DNA of 64,000 nt, taken from the NCBI GenBank assembly GCA_003313425.1, contig NHZP01000027.1, positions 558,001-622,000 on the forward strand. The letters run 5' to 3'. Both the position numbers and the translations under genes were made by a program. This stretch comes from Pseudopyrenochaeta lycopersici (taxonomy: Eukaryota > Ascomycota > Dothideomycetes > Pleosporales > Pseudopyrenochaetaceae). Below the pieces are notes generated by a model. It had not been told where the DNA came from and did no database searches. It saw nothing but the letters and a program-made list of their open reading frames with translations. Positions 46,931 through 57,778 of this stretch are shown in pieces (the stretch's first letter is position 1; the number at the start of each line of letters is the position of its first letter).

Positions 46931-47166
46931 CAGGAGAGGCTTCGCTACTATCGCACGGGGAAGGAACTCCTTAATCTCCTCTACCCCCTTTTCTTATTAG
47001 CTTATATAAGTTAGTAGCTAAAAGAGTACATTCCTCTTTACTTATATAAATATATATATATATCTTCTAAGGATACTTATAATCTCTTCTATCTTTCTCT
47101 TTTTATAGTATAAAATAAATATATACTTATTAGTTAGGCCTCTTTACCTATAATATAAGGAGAAAG
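46931..47166. other. AT-rich spacer before the LTR
   Basis: A GC-rich 60-bp patch (46910-46975) is followed by AT-rich sequence up to the LTR start. Nothing recognised. Confidence 0.3.
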
Positions 47167-47468
47167 TGTTAGGGTTCAATCCTTTCAGGTTACTAGACGC
47201 AGGTGAAAGGGTTCAATCCTTCCAAGTTACTAGACGCAGGTGAAAGGTAACGATCCTGCCAAGTTACTAGACGCAGGTGAAAGGTAACTGTTACCTCTTA
47301 CCTTTCACCAAGCTAGGTAACTGGATCGGGACTAGCCTGCTCTAGCTCATGTATATAGGCAGCACCTCTCCCCCAAAGGTGAGAGGTATCTGCTATTTTG
47401 TCCATTTCCTTTTAAATTGAGTTTCTTCAACTAAGACCGTCCTAACTGTGCGTGTTAACTGCCTTACA
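47167..47468 (+). repeat. 302-bp LTR of copy 1
   Basis: It begins TGTTAGGG and ends CCTTACA (TG...CA). It contains three consecutive 37-bp units (47174-47284) sharing GTTACTAGACGCAGGTGAAA. The LTR is the same length as, and an inverted match to, 57057-57358. Confidence 0.85.
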
Positions 47469-50400
47469 TAATAGCAGATTATACAGCGCTTTAGCTCCTC
47501 TCCGTAGTTAACACACAGTTGCTTAAGCTGTTACCTCTTAGGTAAGTTTAACAGTAAGGTGGTACTAACGTACTAGGACCAGATCCTATCCCCCCTTAGT
47601 TAAGCTTTAGGATAGCCCTCGCACAATAGTCGATTTACAGTGCTATCCTCTGCTACTAGTTTAGCTAAAATTTTATAAGCTATTCCCCCTTAGTTAAGCT
47701 TTAGAATAGCCTAGAATTTGCCAGGTTTCCTTACTAGTAACCTATTTCGCACCTTAGTGCCTGCGCTTTACGCTACCTAAACGCTAGGATTATTATTAAT
47801 AAGACACGTCCTATTATTCTCTTCCTTAAATAGGAATACTCTAAGGATTAGTCCTACTTTTACATACTATAGTCTGTACGTGTGTTTTAATTACGCGCAC
47901 GTGCTGCCTTAAGTATATATTCACCCTCTAAAACTTCCTAATTAGGTAATTCTCTAAACTTAGCCTGTGTATAACACTTCTAAGTATTTCTCCTAGTCCT
48001 AGCAACCTTACCTAACTAACAACACTACTTAACTAACAGTTGAATCTTAAGTCTGCTTACTAAAGCTTAAGGATTCCCTCTAGTTTCACATCTACTCTTA
48101 CTTCTATCTAACCTTCTTTGTTCAGCCTGATAGCAGATAGCTCTCACAACGAAGGGTCCTCTAGCTAGCGGCCTAAATTTTAAGCCTATTAGAAAGACGA
48201 CGCGTCAGCTAAAACACAGGCGGCTCGTAATTAACTTAGGAAAAGAGCTTATTAACGCTAGGAGAAGAATAAGAATAAGGCTATAGAGGATTCAGAACTA
48301 GTTATCTTAGAAAACTCTGTTATTAAAGACGTAGAGTACCCTAAATTTGCGCTAACAAGCTCCTGTACTAACTTGTTAAGTAAGGAAGTTAACCTACATT
48401 CCTTCTCTCGCGATGCGACACAGCGTGCTACAGGAGCTTATTAGATATAGCTACGTAAGGAAGCTGCTAATCTAGGTCTCTCTAAGGACTTTAATAACTA
48501 TCTTCCTCTAGGTAGCCTTCTAGGGTTACTACTATCTGCGAGCTTAAGTCTACCTGCTTCTATTTAGTAATTAGCACCCTTAGGTATCTAGCTTATAAAG
48601 AACTACCCTAGTAAGTTCTTAAGCCTTAAGCCTACGTAACTTACACGCCTAATAATACTATTTAGGTATGCCCTGCATACTCTTAATAAGGATAAGAAGT
48701 TATTAGAGATATACTACCTTAATACTTCTACTCTAAAGCAGGAACTAACTAAATAATAACGTAGCTTTACTTAATAAAAGAATAAGCTAGTTAAAGAATA
48801 TAATAAGCTTAGTAAGTAGTAGAATAAGCTTATTACTAACTATAAGACCTTAGAAGGTTTATTATAAGAAATTAAGAATAAGCGTAACTCTGCGTTACGC
48901 AACTATCTATTATCTAGCTCTCTTAAGGTTTTAGGCCTTACTAGACTTACCCTATTATAGCTAGCCCTAGGAGCTATAAATAAGCTTCTACTAAGAGGAA
49001 TAAGTACGCTTATATAAATCCTCTTATAAGGTAACGCAGTAGGCAGTATTCTTAATAAGTTTAGTTCCCTTTAGCGTGTCCTACTCTTAACTAACCTTCC
49101 TCTTACTTATAAATACTAAATATTCCTAGGTAATATAGTAACGCTAAGCTCTTATCTAACTAAGCTTTACTATAAGATTAAGAGGTTATATTAGTTCTTA
49201 TCTATAAAGAATAAGTAAATTTAAGTGCCTCTAGTATACTCTAGGGGTCCTAATCTTTATAGGTAGATTATAAAGATACTTAACTATTTTAAAAATAATA
49301 GGTTAGACTAGTAATATAATAATATATAAGTATAATTTATCTTTTAAGCTACTAGCGGTTCTGCTTAAACCTTACTATAAGAGCCTAATAGGTTTTTATA
49401 TTAATATAAGGATAACTTTAAGTATTTTTATATCCTTAACTCTATCTTTAGTAACTATAACTACTACGTTATAGTAGAATAGTAATATAATACTTTAGTC
49501 TTCCTAGAATATAGCTTACTAGAATACCCTACTATAGTTAAAGTATAAGCTCTATTCTAGATAGAGTTTAACGCTATTACTACTTAGCTTAGATAGATTA
49601 CTGTAACTTAAGCGTATAAGCTTTAGGCTAAGCTTCTAGGCTATCTCTAACAGAGCCTTAGCAGCGCGCCCGCTGTCTATACTACTGCTAACTTCTAATC
49701 TCTTTGTAATACAATTAATAATGTATGTTAGAGCTACAACCTCTAGCAATTACCTTAGTATCTCGCTAATTAAATAAAGGGGCGTAACGCGCTAGCTAGA
49801 CTAAGCCTAGCACTGCCTTGTAAATTTATTCTAAGGACGGCGGCAGATAAGCTTATTAAGAAAGCTAGTAAGCCTGCTCTAGGCCTATATCTATTATTTA
49901 AAGATAATAGAATAGGTAACTATAAGCTAGCTAACAGTCCTAAGCCTTATAACGCGGACTCTAGCCGTAACTAGTATTAAGGAAATCTGCGTAGTAACCT
50001 AGCTACTAATTATTACGTGCACGTAAGCTTAGAGACTAGTAACTCTAACTATAAAGAAGCCTCTAATAGTAACAGTAGCGAGGCTAAGGACGTTATTTAT
50101 TTAGGGGAAGAGTAACCCTAGATAAAAGTTCTTTATCTAGGGTTAATAATTAGTCTTAGGAAACCGCGCTAGCTGCTACCTAGTAGGGCGGTATACATAA
50201 GCCTGTAGCGTAGGTACTCCTCTAACGCACGTAGGCTGTCTAGAAAGATAAGCTATATCTAGATAGCCTAGACTAGTTCGCTTTCTTAAGCATAATTAGA
50301 TAATAAGAAAACGCCCCTTACGTTGCTTAGACATTAGCAGACAACAGAGTAGATGTAAACTTTATCTTACAATAGTTCCTCTAGCTTACCTAGGGGTTCT

Positions 50401-50657
50401 AACTAATTCCTCTTATTACGCCTATTATGTATAAAAGATATAAAAGTATTACTTTAGAATCTATTACTTATAGGGTTAAATTTTATATAAAAATTAATTC
50501 CTACTTTAAGTACACTTCCGCTTATATTCTTAACTAGTATAGGGCCTTTAACCTAGTATTAGGATTCTGCTAAAGGAAACTGTACGTATTACGCTTTAAT
50601 TACTATTAGGGTATAATTAAATTCTCTAACGCATACTACTAAACAGAATGCTAGTAA
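47167..50657 (+). mobile_element. RIP-eroded Ty3/gypsy retrotransposon, 5' part (copy 1)
   Basis: It consists of a 5' LTR (47167-47468), a leader, and from about 48199 the gag and start of the protease region. The sequence is collinear, in inverse orientation, with 64000-61550 of the better preserved copy 2, whose pol region identifies the family. The frame is full of TAA/TAG codons. It stops abruptly at 50657, in the middle of the stretch ACAGAATGCTAGTAA shared with copy 2. There another LTR begins, so copy 1 was interrupted or truncated; I did not find its continuation. Confidence 0.75.
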
Positions 50658-50985
50658 TGTGCAGGAACAGAGGCCTCAGCCAACTTCTCCCTTTTGATGG
50701 TAGCCTTGAGCACACTGAAAGCAACTAAGCATCTCGTGTTGGCCGAGATGGTGAGGTGCGGGGACGAGTAACGAGGTAGACAAAGGTGGATAGGCAACGA
50801 TGAATTGAATAATCGAGACTCTAGTGAAGCAGGACTTGACAGTACAGCGTGGGTGGTACTTAGTAGATTCGATGCCTCCTAAGGAGGTCCTATCTATCTA
50901 CCTTTATACCCGGATTTCCCAGCTAAGCCTACCTAATCCTAGCTAAGATGCCCTTAGTAACTACGTCACTAAGTGCATCAGCACA
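50658..50985 (-). repeat. LTR-like sequence of a second retroelement (328 bp)
   Basis: It has inverted ends TGTGC...GCACA. Read on the minus strand it is preceded by the purine run AAGTGGGGGAGGTA, a good polypurine tract, which makes it the 3' LTR of a minus-strand element lying to the right. It is inserted in copy 1 next to AGTAA. The partner LTR was not found. Its composition is less AT-biased than its surroundings. Confidence 0.5.
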
Positions 50986-53900
50986 TACCTCCCCCACTTA
51001 AGAGCTTTGCCCTATAAAGCTCAGCATCCTATTATAAGAGGTAAAATAAAAGAAAATAATAAAGGAAAAAGGTTAACTTAACCTAAGATAGAATACAAAT
51101 AACTATAAAGGAAAGAGATCTTAGACTGTCCCCTAACCTACACCTTATCTCCTTATATCTCTTACTCCTTATCCTCTATCTCTTAGATTTGCTTAACCTT
51201 TTAGCTCTAAATCCGCTAGCTACGTTAAGTCCGTTTACTTCCCTCGCTCCTTCCTAGCTACTAAGTTAACTTCCTAGCAGGCCTAGTTGTTAGCAGTAGG
51301 TCCTTATAAAGCTTATCGTAGGTAACAAGAAGCCTAGTAGGGCGAGGAGTTAGTAGTAACATACTTACTAGAGAACTTAACAGGCTTAATAGTAAACCTG
51401 CTAATAAGGTTCTACTATAAGGGCGACAGGTGCTTAGAGACGCTGTTTGTTAGTTAAGCGTATTAGGCTAAGCTCGTTCCTCCTAGCTTAATTCGTTAAG
51501 GAGTTGCGATAAGGCTATATCCTTATTAACTTCTCTATTATAAACGTACTATTTACTTATCTAAGCTAGGTACTTTCCTTTATTAAAGAAGTAGGACTAA
51601 GAAGGAATATTACTATCTAATTAATACGCAGCTTCTTCGTATATCTTAATAATCTCTTAGTAACGTTTTACTATCCTTATAGTCTCTTTTTAGCTAGCTT
51701 AGATTTCTACTATAATATCTTCGTAGGTACTTATGTCTAGGTTAAAGATATCGTGCATAGCATCTTAAATAACAGGGTTATCCCACCTAACGAGGCTACC
51801 TACTGCTTGTAAGATAGGATAACTATAAATAGGTTGCGTAGCTCCTAAGAAAGGCTATTTAATACCTCTGTATTTATTTAAGTAACTAGAGGGCGTGCAT
51901 AGGGCCTTAGTAAGGTGCTAATAAGCAGTTATAATTAATTAGTAGCTGCCTATCTTAGGAACCTCTATAGTTTCTATATTATTATTAACTTTTACGTACT
52001 AGGGTAGTATAGTTCGTTATTTAATAGTAGATAGTCTAGTTAAGCTATAAAGTAGGCGTAGATCTAAAATCCTTACCTTACCTTATTTATATAGCTGCTT
52101 TATCTATTATACGTTAAGCTACTTCTCCCTTAGTTCCTGTAGGAAGTGTGTAGCATTACTCTATAATTTAATTAGCCCTATACTATTATCTTAACCTAAG
52201 TTCTCGCGCTATTCTTAGTAACTATTAATAATATTATAGAAGCCTAGTAATATCTTAGTGCAGTTATGTTCGTCCTTATTATTAAAAGAGACACTGCCTT
52301 AAATTATGTCTACCCTGTGTCTAGAGTAAACTGCCTAAGTAATATTAAGATTAACGTAGCGGAAGTAAGTCTTATTACCTAGTTTTACATATTTAGCGTA
52401 GTATAGGTATAAGATAAGGTAAGGCTCCCTTTAAATAGCTGCATAGATTAGGTAATATTTAAGATCTCCGCGGACTAGCTGCTGCGGTAATAAGTAATAT
52501 ATCGTACGTCCCTAACTAAGGTTATCTTTACTGCTAATCTAGCAAGTATAGTAGTTATACATCTTAAAGCTTTTATTAATAATTTTAACTAGTTTCTTAT
52601 TCTTCTAGATCTAGCTAAAGACGTTACAGATAATACTCCTTATTTATTTAAATTTATTAATTAAAGGTTAAAGCTTTATTATCCCTATAAATACTTCCTA
52701 GTTAATATTAGGTGTAGTCTAAATAGGCCTATATTAGTAGCTCTTAAGATCCTTATAGGTGCGGCTACCTTAGTATAACTTTATAAAAAGGACTTGTATA
52801 ACTAAGTTAGCTTAATATTCTCTAATCTTATCTTTATAAAGGTATAAGATAAGTAAGACTTCCTAGATCTAACAGTAGTTTATGCTGTAATAGAACACCC
52901 CTACATAAGACGCGACATAAGTAGAGTAAAAGTAACAGACATAATTAGGATTAGGTATACAGTTACCTCGCTTATCTAATAGTTAACTGTAGTTAATAGT
53001 TTTATAGTACTATTCCTCTAGGAGCTTAAACTACTTCTAGATCTTAACTTTCTTATATAACTTTATTTATAAAAGTATCTTAGCTATAATAGATTCCTTA
53101 TTCTTATACTAATAAGAAGTATATAAGGCGAAAGCTAGAATAATAGAATCTTCTTATCTTTTAATACTTTCTAGGATATCTAGGTTTACGTTAAGCGCTT
53201 TAAGCGTCCCTACTTAGCTATCTCTAAATTAAGTAGCTGCGCAAGTTTACCTTAAGCTAATTAGTTCTAGGGCTAACAGTATTAATTATAATTAGTTACC
53301 TAGATATGCGATATCTTTTCTTAAGGTTACCCTAATATTATTTAATTAGATTAGTTCTGCCTCTAGATAAGAAGTAAGTTAAGAGGACTAGATAATCTTA
53401 TTAATAGACGCGTGCTGTAAATATTAATAGCTCCCTATAGATTATAACTTACTTTAGAGTCGCTAATACTTAATAGGTAACTATACTCTTAGACTACCTT
53501 AACAGGAGGACTAACTTAATCTTATAACTTTAATAGCGCAAATCTAAGGGATAATAAGCCCGCACGTATGTATCTAGAGTCCTTATTTAATAAGCTATTA
53601 GTTATCCTTTATAACTATATTAGTACGCGTCTTACTTAAGTATTTAAGCTTCCTAAACTATTTTAGTACTCCTTTCTAGAATAGGTACTTATTATTATTC
53701 TCGCGCGTATAAGTATAAACGTCTGTATTACCTTTTTAAACCCCGTTCTTAGTAGCTAACGCCCTTAAGTTCTTATTATCCTATAATTAAGTTACGTAGG
53801 CAGGAATTATTTATAAGGTTACTTTTATATTACTAATATTAGTTATGTTTATAAACTTATCTTAACGCCTTTTTAGATCTTAGAGTTGTAGGATAAGTTC

Positions 53901-54447
53901 TGTGTTAAGGTACAGCGCGAGGTCTGTAATCTTAACTCGTCGCAGGAGGAATATAAGGTTAGTGACGCCTAAATAGCTGTATATAACTAAACTTATATAT
54001 ACACTAATAACCTAATTAAAAAGAGGCTTATATAAGCTCTTAAGGTAGCTTATAGCTAATTGTAACTTATTACCTTACTTAGCTTAATAGTCCTTAACAT
54101 CTTTAACTATAGGAAACTAGGCGTTAAACTAGTGCACACCTCCGAATTTAGTTATAAGGGCCGCGTTATTCTTGAATGCCTAAGCAGCCGCACTAACTAG
54201 GTTAAGGAGTTCGTCAACGTATAAGCTGTAAGAGATTATCTACTTAGTTACTATATGTTTCTAAACGTGCGATGGTTACTTAACTAGTTCCTCGTAGAAG
54301 TCTTTGAACGTAGTCCTGCCTTTCTAAGGTACGACGTATTATCTATAATTCTAGAAGTTAATACTGCGATCAGGCACACGCGTAATTTACTGCGTTAATT
54401 AAGGCTAGTTAGATATGTTTAAGTAAGTTACTAACTTATCTAATAAG
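50986..54447 (-). mobile_element. RIP-eroded repeat sequence, probably retroelement interior
   Basis: Strongly AT-rich with pervasive TAG/TAA codons. A minus-strand patch near 51600-51800 reads VRWDNPVI-DAMHDIFNLDI and EIIKIYEEAAY-LDSNI, protein-like but not identifiable. The polypurine tract and LTR at its left edge suggest the interior of a minus-strand LTR element. No reverse transcriptase was recognised. Confidence 0.4.
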
Positions 54448-54452
54448 CCTAG

Positions 54453-54582
54453 TGTAACAGTGCAGAGCCCCACTACGCCAAATGGCCAAAAGTACATCAA
54501 TACTAGCTCAACTGCTAGTACTGGGCTCTGTATCTAATATATAGGTAAGCTGTAACAGTACCCCTCTCGGCAATCCGTTACA
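54453..54582. repeat. solo LTR candidate (130 bp)
   Basis: It starts TGTAACAG and ends CCGTTACA, with inverted TGTAAC/GTTACA ends. The flanks are a perfect 5-bp duplication CCTAG (54448-54452 and 54583-54587). An internal hairpin pairs CAGAGCCC with GGGCTCTG. No coding capacity. Confidence 0.6.
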
Positions 54583-54587
54583 CCTAG

Positions 54588-57056
54588 AGTCTAAGGCGGC
54601 GGTAGGAGTTTTAGCATAACAGATTATTAAGGTAGGGTGCCTAGTAGGTCCCTCCTAGAACTGCTTATAATTATTTACTTAGTTAAACTAGTTTATAAAA
54701 TATAGCAGCGTCTAGTAAGGGTTAATAGTTAGCTGCTAGTAAGATATTAATTATTAAAAAAGGGAAGTAATAAGCTTCGCAGGCGGGGTTTTTATCCTTT
54801 TATTACTGTATATTATTTCTTAACCTTACCTTTACCTACACTAATTACGACAGGTAATTTTCGTCACTTTTTAACTATTTATTTTGTTATTAGTAGGCGT
54901 AAATATAAAATTAGCGTGTTAGCTAATTACAGGGTTTCCTAGGTTACGCTAGTCGCACCTAGGGCGGGTCCTAATTAGCTAACACCTACGCTAGGTATCT
55001 AAAATTCATATCTACGACAGCTTACTACCTGTTTATTTCTTATTATATTATAAATATATAAGGTAATTTTACTTACTTATATTACCTTCCCCTCCCTTAC
55101 TTAGAGACTTTTAGCTGTCTCTTAGCCTACGATAGTTTGTCTTTAGACGTTGTATTAGATTTAGAATCTATAAATTCTTTAGAATACGCCTCTTTCTCTG
55201 TTATTATTAACCTCCTTAGTATAACTTAGACTAATATGTAGTTTAGGTAGGTTACTACATCTAATATTATAACTAGGTCTTAATTAACTAATTTTCTAGA
55301 TTTAAGGTTTCGCAGGCGACCTCCCTCTACTTTAGGCTCGTCGTTACCTAGTTCATCTTAAGACTAGTTAAACTAAGCTAGTAGCTCTTAAAAGAGGTAT
55401 ACCTCTTCCTATAATAATAGTTCCTATAATTTTATTCTTCCTTAGTCTTTAGCAGCTATATTTAATAAGTCTCTCTAGATAAATAGCTTTAAATAATAAC
55501 CTAGCGTAGTGTAGGTAAACCTTAATCTGTTAAGGTCTTTAAGTCTGTAGGTACCTTAATCCTTAAATACTTCTAAGATTTAATATAAACCTAACTATCT
55601 CGTAGTTAGTTTTCTTAACCTAGATATGTTAATCTTATGTATTAAATCCTGTAGCAGGACTAAGTCTCTATCCTTTATCTCTTATTATTTAATTTCTTTA
55701 TAATTGTCCTAGTATTCCTTTTTCGCCGCACGCATTTACTTAGTTTTTACGACTGCCTCTTTAATAAGCTAGTCTCTAAGGTTAATCTATATTACTTATA
55801 CTGTAAGAAGATATTCTTTATTATAAATTTAGCGGAAGGGAAGTATCTGCTAGGTTAGTAAGGCTAGCTTAATTAGCAGGACTAGGTTTTATCTAGTAAT
55901 AAGTTAGAAGGCTAAATACCTAGTTTATTCCTAGATTAATATCCTGTCCGCTAACAACACAGCTAGGAGATTTATAACCTATAATTCTAGTAACTTAGTA
56001 AGCGCATTTATAATTAGTTTGTAACTGCCTTTAACTTTACCTATTACTTAAAGGTTATAAGCTAATAATTAGACGCGCCTAATCTTATATATCTTAGCGA
56101 GGGCTATAATAACTTTAGTAAAATTAGGTCCTCTATCTACTATTAATTTCCTTGTTATACTCTATCTGCATATAATTTCTTTATAGATAAACTTTATAAT
56201 AGTTAAGGACTTATTATTAGGGATTGCGCGACCTTTAACCTATCTAAATAGGTATTCCCTAGTAAGGACTAGAAATCTCTTTCTGTTTTACTCTAGTATA
56301 TATACTACGTTAATTATAATTAATTCCTACAGCGCGTAACTATAGGTATTAGTAAGCATATCTACTATACGCTTAGAAGATCTTAGTTAGCATTCTTTAC
56401 AGGCTAATATTTAAAGCTTAACGTCGCCGTACATGCTTTTCTACTAATACTTTTATACTATTATGCTATACACGCCTGTAATACCTTAATATCTAATAAC
56501 TTTATAGATATTACTTATAGCTGCTGCTCGTAAGTTAGAGTTATTAACTACCTTGCAGACTACAATATTTTATAATATTTTTCTAAATAGATAGCTATCT
56601 CTAATAAAGAAGTTTATAGCTTTCTTTTTCTATACTTAAAGTTCCTTCCTTATAAGATTAGGTAGAAGTTTTAGTAATAAGAAGAATTAGGCAATTTCTT
56701 CTAAAGTATTTAAGTATTTGTTCTTTAAGGCCCGTCCTTAAATAAGTAGCGCCTTATCTATTGCGCTAATTAGGTGTTTAACGTATTCCTCTAAATTATC
56801 CTCTATCTAATCTAGTAGTTTCTATCTATTAGGTTTTAAGTACTATAATAATACGTTAGCTACTACATACTTTTTACTAGGCACGTGCTTAATATTAAAT
56901 CCCTATATAAGAATCGCGGCTATCTATCTATTTATAACAGATCCTAGCGTCTTAGCTAATAATTAGTTTAACTGCGCGATTAATATCTGCGCGTCCGTCT
57001 TAATTATAAAGTTCTACCTATATAGCTAAGTTCTGAATTTCTTTAGCGCCTAAAGC
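54588..57056 (-). mobile_element. RIP-eroded Ty3/gypsy integrase-end fragment
   Basis: On the minus strand near 56200-56000 the sequence reads KFIYKEIICR-SITRKLIVDRGPNF, then VIIALAKIYKIRR and GKVKGSYKLIINALTKL. This is the integrase core (D...DRGPxF...E) of a Ty3/gypsy element different from copies 1 and 2. Purine-rich sequence (AAGGGAGGGGAAGG, minus strand, near 55090) could be its polypurine tract. Many stops; the 5' part ends against the LTR at 57057. Confidence 0.55.
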
Positions 57057-57358
57057 TGTAAGGCAGTCAACACGCACAGTTGGGACGGTCTTAGTTGAAG
57101 AAACTCAATTTAAAAGGAAATGGACAAAATAGCAGATACCTCTCACCTTCGGGGGAGAGGTGCTGCCTATATACATGAGCTAGAGCAGGCTAGTCCCGAT
57201 CCAGTTACCTAGCTTAGTAAAAGGTAAGAGGTAACAGTTACCTTTTACCTGCGTCTAGTAACTTGGCAGGATCGTTACCTTTCACCTGCGTCTAGTAACT
57301 TAGAAGGATTGAACCCTTTCACCTGCGTCTAGTAACCTAAAAGGATTAAACCCTGACA
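57057..57358 (-). repeat. 302-bp 3' LTR of copy 2
   Basis: It starts (minus strand) TGTCAGGG and ends CCTTACA, with the same three 37-bp internal units as the LTR of copy 1. Most differences between the two are C/T or G/A transitions. Confidence 0.88.
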
Positions 57359-57372
57359 CGACCCCCCCCTTT
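57359..57372 (-). other. polypurine tract of copy 2
   Basis: On the minus strand AAAGGGGGGGGTCG directly precedes the TGTCAGGG start of the 3' LTR, the expected place for the second-strand primer. Confidence 0.75.
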
Positions 57373-57778
57373 AAAATAGTGAGGGCCTCTGAACTGAGAG
57401 ACAAAAATTTAAGATAAAACATAAGAAAACCGTTTACTACTGAGTCCCTCTAACTCGGTAAATCTAGTAATAGGCTTTGTATGGCGCTGCGTATGTCTAA
57501 ACGGTTTCCTATACAAAATCGCCGAGCTCTGAGGTGTTTTCTGACACTTCTACCCTGCGACGCGAAAATAGAACCTAAAGACCTTCGTATGATACATATA
57601 GGAGCAACCTTTGTAATTTTTGTTTAGTTGCGAGGTCCCTAGACGTGGCGCGCAAAGCGAGGCGCACTGCGCAGAGTGAGGGCGAAGGCGAGCAATCTTG
57701 AGGCTATAGATGCGCGAATTGAGGCTGGAGGCGCGCAAATTGAGGCAAATTGAGGCGCGCTAACTTGAGTAAAATTGT
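57373..57778 (-). other. 3' untranslated spacer of copy 2 with short GC-rich repeats
   Basis: Between the end of pol and the polypurine tract. It has several AATTGAGGC/GGCGCGC motifs at 57690-57765, less AT-biased than the rest. The 62-codon open frame here has no known domain. Confidence 0.4.
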
